Source of the DNA: Taeniopygia guttata | Taxonomy: Eukaryota; Chordata; Aves; Passeriformes; Estrildidae | DNA length: 64,000 bases | Direction: 5' to 3' | NCBI RefSeq assembly: GCF_048771995.1 | Contig: NC_133028.1 | Location: 687,001 to 751,000 of the forward strand | In this document: one piece after another, positions 56,166 through 64,000 of the stretch | Layout of the letters: the number at the start of each line of letters is the position of its first letter | How positions within the stretch are numbered: the first letter of the stretch is position 1 | Made by a program: the position numbers and the translations under genes | The notes under the pieces: generated by a model | Seen by the model: the letters and a program-made list of their open reading frames with translations, nothing else | Databases searched by the model: none | Told to the model about the DNA's origin: nothing

Positions 56166-57529
56166 GCCCCAGCTGCCCCATGGCAGTGGGCACAGCAGAG
56201 GGGCTGCAGCACAGCCCTGGCCTTGGCACTGCCTCAGCCCCCCGGGCACGAGGTTTGGGGGCTGCCCCTCCAACAAAACCCTCCCTGGGCAGCTGCAGGT
56301 GTGCAGAGTCCTCTGAGAGGTGGGAAATGTGTCCTGGCAGGGGTCAGGGCTGTCCTGGGCTGGCACTGGGAGGCTCAGACCATTGGAATCACACTTTTAA
56401 TTGGGTGTGATGAACAGGGTCCATCGGGGGCAGCAGGTTTGGATCAGGGGCACTCAGCCCGTGTGGCACCAGGCTGGGCACGCTGTTGGCACTCTGGGGG
56501 AGTTAACAGCCTGGTAATAATGCCAGGGAAATCAGAACCCGGGAGAGCTCCGAGGGCTGCCTGTTGTCTGCCTGTGCTCCATCTCATTGTTCAGAGCCCG
56601 GATCTGCAGAGCATCTTGCATTCCCATATTTGGGGCTGAGATGGAAGCAGGATTAGATGTATGTTATTTATACGAGCCATACCTTCTTACTCAGCAGATT
56701 GACTGTCTGTGTTTATTCAGTGTCACATCTGCTGGCTCCACTCGAACAAAAAGTTTCTGGCTCCTGTTGTCTGTCACTGTGGATCCAATACAATGGGGCC
56801 AGCTGGAGCGGAGTCTGCCGTGTGTGCCATCCCCGGGAGCAGGAGACACCACCCGAACGGGGCTCTGGCCACAGCTGCATCTCCAGGGCCACAGCTGTGC
56901 TGCTGCTGGCCACCCTCGGGCTGGGGGACATCCCCTGAGTCCTGCTGGCCTGGAGGTGGGACCGTGGAGCTCAGGGCACGCAGAGCTGGGATCCCAGTAT
57001 TGTGCTGGCAAAAAAAAAAAGGGGGAAAAAGAAGAGATAAATGAGTGTGTAACAGGAGTGGAGGTGAATCCTGTGGAAAATGCTGGGAAGTGTGGTGATG
57101 TTTGGGCTCACAGAGCCCGGAGTGGCAGTGCGAGCCCAGGGTGACAGCCAGGCTGTCCCCAGAGCCCCGTGCAGCCCTGGGGCTGGGAGCAGCGTGGTGC
57201 TGCTGGCACAGGGACCTGCCTGGCTCTGTGTGCCACAGATGGGCTCTGCAGGCTGCTCCCAGCCATACGCAGGCACCCGCTGGCATCGAGGGGAGGCACG
57301 GCTCGGATCTGCCAGGCAGGGACAGCCCTGAGCCAGGGGACAAGGTGACAGCCCAGGCCTGGGCGTGCACAGGGCTGTGGGACCCAGCTGAGCTGGCCAG
57401 CAGCCCAGGCCTGGGGCTGCTCTCCTGCTGGGGTTCTTCCTTCTCCTCCTGAGCACCAGCCTGGGGAAAAGGAGGCTCAGGGGGAATTTCTGGCTCTGCA
57501 CAACCCCCTGAAAGGTTGGAACCAGGGGG

Positions 57530-57760
57530 GAGCTGGGATCTGCTCCCAGGGAACGGCCTCAGGGTGGGCATCGGCAGCAAAGGGTGGCCAGGAGCTGGGA
57601 TTGCCCAGGGAGGTTTGGAGTGCCCATCCCTGGAGGGATTTCAGAGCCCTGTGGATGTGGCACTTGGGGACACGGGCAGGGCTGGCCCTGGCAGTGCTGG
57701 GGATGGTTGGACTGGCCTCAGAGGGCTTCTCCAGCCTGGGCAGCTCTGGGATTGTGTGCC
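57530..57760 (+). mobile_element. CR1 LINE 3' fragment
   Basis: ccctgtggatgtggcacttg, then ggacacgggcagggctggcc and ggttggactggcctcagagg, the second CR1 subfamily also seen at 17,860. Confidence 0.8.
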
Positions 57761-58009
57761 TCTGTCCCTCACGCTGCTCAGGGGCTGGGTGAGGGTGCAG
57801 CAGCTGGCAGGGCTTGTTCCATGCTCTCCTCTCCAGAAGGTCCCTGCAGGTGCTGTCCTGGCCCCCAGTGACCCCAGCCTGTGCCCAGGAGCCCCTATGC
57901 ACAGAGCTGGAGGGCTTGGATCAAAACCCCACCAGAGATCCCATGGATGGAGGCTCATCCCAGCTGTGGTGGCACATGCACAGCCACCCCCCAGGCTGAG
58001 GGACCTGCC

Positions 58010-58465
58010 CTGCCCCATTCCCTGTCCCATCCCAGCTGGAATCCCAGCCCTGCCCCATTCCCTGTCCCATCCCAGCTGGAATCCCATTCCCTGCCCCATT
58101 CCCTGTCCCATCCCAGCTGGAATCCCAGCCCTGCCCCATTCCCTGTCCCATTCCAGCTGGAATCCCATTCCCTGCCCCATTCCCTGTCCCATCCCAGCTG
58201 GAATCCCATTCCCTGCCACTTTCCCTCCCCATTCTCAGCTGGATCCTATTTCCTGCCCCATTCCCACCTGCAATCCCATTCCCAGCCGGATCCCATTCCC
58301 TCCCCATTCCCAGCCGGATCCCATTCCCAGCTGCAATCCCGGCCCCATTCCCTGCCAGATCCCATTCCCTCCCCATTCCCAGCTGCAATCCCGGCCCCAT
58401 TCCCTGCCAGATCCCATTCCCTCCCCATTCCCAGCTGCAATCCCGGCCCCATCCCCAGCCGGTCC
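58010..58465. repeat. Mixed minisatellite of CCCATTCCCTG-type units
   Basis: Units combine cagctggaatcccattccc and ctgccccattccctgtccc in changing order. The right half switches to ccagctgcaatcccggccc. Confidence 0.88.
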
Positions 58466-59299
58466 CGCTCCCAGCTGTGCCCAGCTGTGCCCAGCTGTGC
58501 CGCTGCTGCCCGGGCGCTGTGCCCGGCTCTGGCGCTGGCTGGGCGCTGCGGGGCTGCGCTCCGGGAGCATCCCCGCTGCAGATGGTCTGTCTGGCACCCT
58601 ATTGTGAGAGCTGAGCCCCCAGCAGCCGCCACTAGAAGTGCTCGAGGTTTTTTCCTCCGAGGAAAGGGGGTAAGGAAGGAATGAGACACTCCGGGGGAAA
58701 AAAAAAACAAAAAAAACCGTGGTTGTGATTTTTTTTTTTTTTTAAATCGGGGATGCTGTAAAATCTCGAGTGACACTTCATCCCACAGACAGCAGCAGAG
58801 AAAGCAAGCAACAACAAATATTGAAACAGTGGCACAACCCTGCAGACAGAGCTGGGGTTGCTGTTAGAAGGAGCTGGAGTGAAATCCCTGCAGAGAGCGA
58901 TGGAGCGGAGCTGATGGAGCTGAAAGGCGGGATGGAGCTGGCAGCGCTTGGCTTTGGAGCTGCTGCACGGGCAAAGTTTGCTCTGGCTTTTTCTTGGTTC
59001 TGGGTAAAAGAACGTGCCTGACTTTTCCAGAAGGAATAGGAGGCAGCCCTGGATGTTCCCTGAATTTGGAGGCTGGAGGTTCCCGAGCAGCTCAGAGCTC
59101 GATTTAACACTTTATTTATTCACTTTCTGTGCCACTCTTTTGTCCCCCTCAGGACCCACTGGCAGTGCTGGTGCAGCACTCCTTTCCCTGCAGAAGCTCC
59201 CTGCTGGAGATATTACAATATATTTTTCACAGTTCTATTTTCTTAAAGTATTTAGTCTTATTTGTAAAGCCATCTTTTGAGACTTATCTCTAGTTCTAT

Positions 59300-59540
59300 T
59301 TTTCTCTCAACAATGTCTGTCCTATTCTATATATTTTTAAGTTAGTCTTTCTTACCTTAAAGTTTGCATACAGATATATATGTTTTCTCTCTCAACAGCG
59401 TCTGCCTTATTCTATATATTTATAAGTTAGTATTTCTTACCTTAAAGTTTGCATGCAGATATATATGTTTTCTCTCTCAACAATGTCTGCCTTATTCTAT
59501 ATATTTTTAAGTTAGTCTTTCTTATCTGAAAGTTTGGGTG
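59300..59540. repeat. Tandem repeat of about 85 bp, 3 copies, A/T-rich
   Basis: tctctcaacaatgtctgtcc, then tattctatatatttttaagt and taaagtttgcatacagatat, recur at about 59,309, 59,393 and 59,479. Confidence 0.9.
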
Positions 59541-59929
59541 CAGATAGATGCGATGTGAACTTTCTGTTAAGTTTTGAACATTTTTTTGCAAATCTGTTTT
59601 CCCCAGTTCCCCTCTGTCCCACGGAGCTGGGAGAGGGAATTTGTGGAGCCTGTGATTTTTCAAAGCCGGCCCGAGCTTTTTTGTTTGCTGTTTGTTACCG
59701 TTCTAAACAAGATGGGATCTGGCCAGGGTTGTTATAGTAACTGCTCAGATTTCCTCAAGAGAAGGGAAAAAAAATAGCAGCGGGCCCCATTCATGCCTTG
59801 CTGCAGCTCTCCATTCAGAGAGCTCTGGAGAGGGGAGGTGATTTCGGTGATTTCAGGGACAAAACCACATCCCTGTAACGAGCACAGTTATAGAATTATT
59901 TATATTGAATTGTGCATCGTCATATATGG

Positions 59930-60357
59930 GTGTATTTATAGATAGAAATAGTAGTTAATGTAACAGAATGTAATATAAATAATGGTTAGTATAATGTAAT
60001 GCAATATATAGAATAGATACATAATATAATAATATAATCTAGTGTATAATAATATAATATGGTGTAATAATGTAGTATAGTAAATGTAATGTGATGTAAT
60101 ATGTAATGTAATGTGATGTAATATATAATGTAATGTGATGTATATATAATATAATATATAATATAATACAATACAATATGTAATGTAATATACAATGTAT
60201 AATATAATATAATATAATATAATATAATATATAATATAATATAATATAATATAATATAATATAATATAATATAATATAATATAATATAATATAATATAAT
60301 ATAATATAATATAATATAATATAATATAATATAATATAATATAATATAATATAATAT
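59930..60357. repeat. (ATAAT)n AT-rich microsatellite domain
   Basis: Degenerate TAATATAATG repeats from about 59,930 become a pure ATAAT pentamer array from about 60,198 to 60,357. Confidence 0.95.
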
Positions 60358-60384
60358 GTGTGGGGCGCCCTGGGGCAGCGGGAG

Positions 60385-60612
60385 CTGTCCCTGCCCACCC
60401 TGGGGTGCTGTCCCTGCCCACCCTGGGGAGCTGTCCCTGCCCACCCTGGGGAGCTGTCCCTGCCCACCCTGGGGTGCTGTCCCTGCCCACCCTGGGGAGC
60501 TGTCCCTGCCCACCCTGGGGTGCTGTCCCTGCCGTGGCTCTGTGGGTGCTGTCCCTGCCCACCCTGGGGTGCTGTCCCTGCCCACCCTGGGGTGCTGTCC
60601 CTGCCCACCCCC
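60385..60612. repeat. SFXN5: 23-bp minisatellite, about 10 copies, just upstream of SFXN5 exon 3
   Basis: The unit ctgtccctgcccaccctggg plus gtg or gag has a 23-bp period. It starts 27 bp after the ATAAT array and ends about 47 bp before the exon 3 acceptor, so it covers the branch-point region. Confidence 0.9.
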
Positions 60613-60659
60613 GGGTGATCCGTGTTCTGGGTGCTCAGCTCCCTGCTGTTCCCTTGCAG

Positions 60660-60737
60660 AGCCGCCTGAAGGAGGCCGTGCAGCTGCTGGAGGATTACAA
60701 ACACGGCACCCTGCCCCCAGGAGTCACCAACAAAGAG
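60660..60737 (+). CDS. SFXN5: SFXN5 coding exon 3 (last in the window)
   Basis: The acceptor is ctgttcccttgcag and the donor GTCAGA. It encodes [20 protein letters not shown] and GVTNKE, 26 codons, phase 0. This matches the [17 protein letters not shown] block of known SFXN5. The next exon, expected to start LWxAQKIKQAILHPDT, was not found before 64,000, so the gene continues outside the window. Confidence 0.95.
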
Positions 60738-61674
60738 GTCAGAGGGGAAAACTCAATTTCTGCTTCTTCCTGCGGCTCGGAGGGGAGGGCTCTGCTGAGG
60801 GTGTTTCTGTGCTCAAATACCCGCTGCTCACACAATTAAAGGGGGAAAAAGTCATTTTTTCAGGGGGATGAAAGCTTTTGTCACTCCTGTGAGTTCTCTA
60901 GCAACAGCTGTGTGGCCTCTACCCCTGTTATTATTATTATTATTTCTGCGCAATAATTCCCATTTCTGCCCAGATGCCAGCCTGGTTTGGGCTGCTGCAG
61001 CCCCTGCTGCAGCTGTGGCAGTGATCTCTCCCAGACCACATCACTCCTGTTCCCTGGACTTTTCCCCAGTACTCCTCTGCACATGGAACTTGTGGGAGCA
61101 GCGATGAGGATTTCAGAGGAATCAAACTGCTTTGGAGTATTTTACCTCCAAGTCAGTGCCATGAAACAAAAAACGGCAATTTTTTTTGGTGGGTGTTACC
61201 TCAAACTCTTCCCCGTTCCTGTCCATGACCGTGACACCAACCCAGGGTTTTTTTATGGCTCTGTTTGTGCATCCAGGACAAAAGGAATCAGTTCTGTGTG
61301 ATTTAATGTCCTATAACGGTGGATTGATGTCAGGGCTGCCTGAGGGGATGTACGGAGCAGCAGTTCCTGTGCACTCCCAAATAATTCGGGATGGAAGTGC
61401 TGGGGAGCCTTTCCCCCACACCCTGTAGGTCAGAAAACCTCTTTTACCTTTTTTCTCTGCTCACAAGTGACAATTTCTTCTCATCAAAGACAAATACAGG
61501 AGGTAAATGAAGGAAATTAAAATTCCTGCTCACTTCAGAAAGGGACAGCTGGTGTGGTAGGTGCTGTGCTGGGGAAGAGGAACAGCTTCCAGAAAAAATA
61601 AATGGGAAATTGTCACAAGGCAGTGGCCTGCTGCTCTCCTGATGTCACTGTGCTCTTCCCAGCAGCATCCGATG

Positions 61675-62065
61675 GGAAGGAGGGGCTGGGGAGGAGGGAA
61701 GGACTGGGGAGGAGAAGGGGTTGGGGAGGAGGGAGGGATTGGGAAGGAAAAGGGATGGGCAGGAGAAGGGCTTGGGAAGGAGGGAAGCACTGGGAAGGAG
61801 AAGGGGTTGAGAAAGAGGGAAGGATTGGGAAGGAGAAGGGGTTGGAAGGAGGAGGGGTGGGAAGGAGAAAGGATGGGGAGGTTGGGAAGGAGGGAAGGAC
61901 TGGGAAGGAGGGAAGGATTGGGAAGGAGAAGGGGTTGGAAGGAGGAGGGGTGGGAAGGAGGGAAGGACTGGGAAGCAGGAGGGATTGGGAAGGAGAAAGG
62001 ATGGGAAGGAGGGAAGGACTGGGAAGGAGAAGGGGTTGGAAGGAGGAGGATTGGGAAGGAGGGAG
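61675..62065. repeat. GA-rich degenerate minisatellite
   Basis: Units such as gggaaggagaaggggttgg and gggaaggactgggaaggag recur about 20 times with changing length. Confidence 0.88.
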
Positions 62066-62424
62066 GCAGCAGCAGTGACTCAGCCCCATCTGCCCGAGGC
62101 AGATGACACACAGCATCTCTCGGTGACAAACCACGCAGACTTTTGACCTACATTTCACAGAGCCCGACAAAGCCAGGCTCTTCCCAGAGTTCATTCAGAA
62201 TTCCAGAGGGGGAGAGGCAGCAGAGGCCCCCTGGGTGGAGATCCAGGTGAGGGAGGGGAAGGAAAAAAGGCCTTTTCTGGGAAAAGCTCTATGGTGAGGA
62301 CGGTGGGTGAGTGGTGACACTGTGCCCATGCCCTTTGGTGTCTGAGGGGTTTGGGTGGGATTGCAGCAAGAGCTGCTCGTGTTTAATAACTGCATTAATT
62401 AAACCAAAGCACAGCAGGCCCTGA

Positions 62425-62560
62425 GTGAGCACCTGCACCCCTGCAGTGTCCCAGGCCAGCAGGACAGGGCTTGGAACACCCTGGGACAGTGGGAGCTGTC
62501 CCTGCCGTGGCAGGGCTGCAACAACCTGAAGGTGCCTCCAACCCAATCCATTCCCGATTC
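62425..62560 (+). mobile_element. CR1 LINE 3' fragment
   Basis: ccctgggacagtgggagctg is followed by tccctgccgtggcagggctg and ctccaacccaatccattccc. Confidence 0.75.
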
Positions 62561-62829
62561 CATGGGCAGCTCCCGGGCTGGGATGGGGGAATGGGGCTGG
62601 AATGATGTCCCAGGGTGCCACAGCCGCTGTGAAGGGGGTGAGGATGGAGGGACAGGCGGCAGGTGACCCCAGGGAGCCATGGGACACACAGAGCCGTGGT
62701 TCTGGGGTGGCTGCAGCTGCCTTGGGGACCTGGGGAAGGATCCCTGGAGCAGCAGGGCTGGTCCTTCTGTGCCCCTGGGGCTGTGGAAACTGGGAAGTGG
62801 AATCCCGGTTTCCCAGGAGGGAAATTGGG

Positions 62830-63060
62830 CAGTAGAGTCATGGAATTGTTCAGGTTGGAAGAGCCCTCTGAGATCACCCATTCCAGCTGTTCCCCAGCAC
62901 TGCCACCGCTGCCCCATGTCCCCAAGGGCCACAGCCACAGGGTTCTGAACTCCCTCCAGGGATGGGGACTCCACCCTGCCCTTTCCAGGATGGATCTCCC
63001 AATGGAATTCTCCCCTGAGGCTGTTCCCTCCCTCCTGTTCCCTGGGAGCAGAGCCCCAGG
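62830..63060 (-). mobile_element. CR1 LINE fragment, reverse orientation
   Basis: agtagagtcatggaattgtt, caggttggaagagccctctg and gagatcacccattccagctg mark the inverted CR1 end. Confidence 0.8.
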
Positions 63061-63769
63061 CCTCTCACTCCCATAGTCCCCACCCCAAATTTGATCCAAA
63101 GCCACCTGAAAAATGCATTTTTGCTTTCCTGGAGCTGAGACTGGCAGATTTGCTCACTTTTCCATGCATCACTCTGCAGGATGGGCTCTGGCTGAGAGGC
63201 AGCAACCATTTGCAGGTTTCTGGTGCTAATTTGGGGAAGGGGAGCTCTGGAGAGGAGCCTGGTGTGTGGCACACCTGCAGGGGTTGGTGCTGGAATAAGG
63301 GACTGAGCCACATCCTGTGTCACAGCCGAGCGTGCCACTGCTCTGCTGCACTGCTGAGGTGGCCACGCGTGGCAGGGCACCAGCAGATGGAGGGAAATGT
63401 GATTTTGGACTGATTTTGGGGGGTTTTAGCCCTCTCTGACCGGGATCTGAGGTGATCCCTGTGTGTCCCCGTGGGCGAGGAGTGGGTGCTGGAGCTGTGA
63501 CCTGGGAACACGGAGTGTGAGTGAGGATAAACTGCAGCTCTTGCTCCTCAGAAGGGCTGGTGGCACTTCAGCGATCTCCAGGCAGAATTGGCTTTATCTC
63601 CTTCAAGAGCTGCTTTGGTGGCTCGAACCCCTCGCCTGAGAAACACTGCTCACCTTCAAAAATGTAAAAGCTTTAACACAACCTGATCCAAAATGCAGGA
63701 GAAGGCTGAAGGGAGGAGACATTCCGGGAGCAGAGGGCTCTTTCCCATGGGTGCTGATGCACAGCAGTG

Positions 63770-64000
63770 GGGTTTGGAGTGATCTGTGGGATCCACAACA
63801 GGGAGGTTTGGGATCCACAGCAGGGAGGTTTGGAGTGAGCTGTGGGATCCACAGCAGGGAGGTTTGGGATCCACAGCAGTGGGGTTTGGAGTGAGCTGTG
63901 GGATCCACAGCAGTGGGGTTTGGAGTGAGCTGTGGGATCCACACTGGGGAGGTTTGGGATCCACAGCAGTGGGGTTTGGAGTGAACTGTGGGATCCACAG
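63770..64000. repeat. 33-bp minisatellite, extends past the window
   Basis: Units combine ggtttggagtgagctgtggg and atccacagcagtgggg with about 7 copies visible. Confidence 0.9.

Larger units (their letters stand above)
54014..60659 (+). other. SFXN5: SFXN5 intron 2
   Basis: A 6.6-kb intron with two related LTRs (55,120-55,515 and 55,785-56,165), a CR1 3' end at 57,530-57,760, a GGAATCCCATTCCCTGCC array at 58,010-58,465, an AT-rich domain at 59,200-60,357 and a short GC-rich VNTR directly before exon 3. Facing A and T runs sit at 58,700-58,750. No coding exon is recognisable in the intron. Confidence 0.85.
60738..64000 (+). other. SFXN5: SFXN5 intron 3 (partial)
   Basis: The intron contains a GA-rich minisatellite (61,675-62,065), opposed CR1 fragments at 62,425-62,560 (+) and 62,830-63,060 (-), and a VNTR reaching the window edge (63,770-64,000). 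No exon is recognisable. Confidence 0.8.

Noticed and set aside
58690-58750. A-run and T-run as a possible processed pseudogene tail
   Set aside because: No gene-like sequence lies on either side. It looks like two independent homopolymer runs.

Overview
The window is vertebrate DNA that looks avian, most likely passerine. It is packed with 3'-end fragments of chicken-repeat-1 (CR1) LINEs, carries bird-type ERV LTRs, has GC-rich VNTRs every few kilobases, and holds large introns with short exons. Almost all of the protein-coding signal falls into three genes. The many other long open frames are by-products of GC-rich or tandemly repeated DNA. No bacterial features, CRISPR arrays or convincing tRNA/rRNA genes were seen.

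Region 1 (1-30,341, + strand) is RAB11FIP5, a class I Rab11-family interacting protein also called Rip11 or Gaf-1. The first exon(s), with most of the C2 domain, lie before the window. Five coding exons are present: 9,668-10,107; 11,757-12,390; a very large in-frame exon at 21,042-23,726; 29,129-29,312; and the last exon, 30,129/30,132-30,341, which encodes the Rab11-binding domain. All splice phases agree. The large exon is exactly 895 codons, can be skipped without changing frame, and carries four NPF motifs.

Region 2 (about 31,537-38,350, - strand) is a decayed betaretrovirus-like endogenous retrovirus. It has protease, RT, RNase H, integrase and env fragments but no recognisable gag. Fused into its 5' end is an intact, intronless copy of the spliceosome gene YJU2 (CCDC94; 314 codons, 36,644-37,588) with its own AATAAA signal and poly(A) tail. 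LTR sequence lies on both sides and a primer-binding-site-like sequence abuts the inner LTR copy. This is the structure expected when a retroviral reverse transcriptase switches template from its own genome to a host mRNA. It is the most interesting object in the window.

Region 3 (about 38,350-46,250) separates the two resident genes and may include the distal 3' UTR of RAB11FIP5. It is dominated by simple repeats, including a 450-bp polypurine array that changes from GGGGA to GGGAA to GGAAA.

Region 4 (46,300-64,000, + strand) is the start of SFXN5 (sideroflexin 5). It has a CpG-rich promoter with CCAAT boxes, GC boxes and two ZNF143-like elements, then coding exons 1-3 (46,523-46,579; 53,945-54,013; 60,660-60,737). 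Later exons lie beyond the window. The two resident genes are adjacent and in the same orientation, the arrangement known in mammals. They act in unrelated processes: endosomal recycling and mitochondrial transport.
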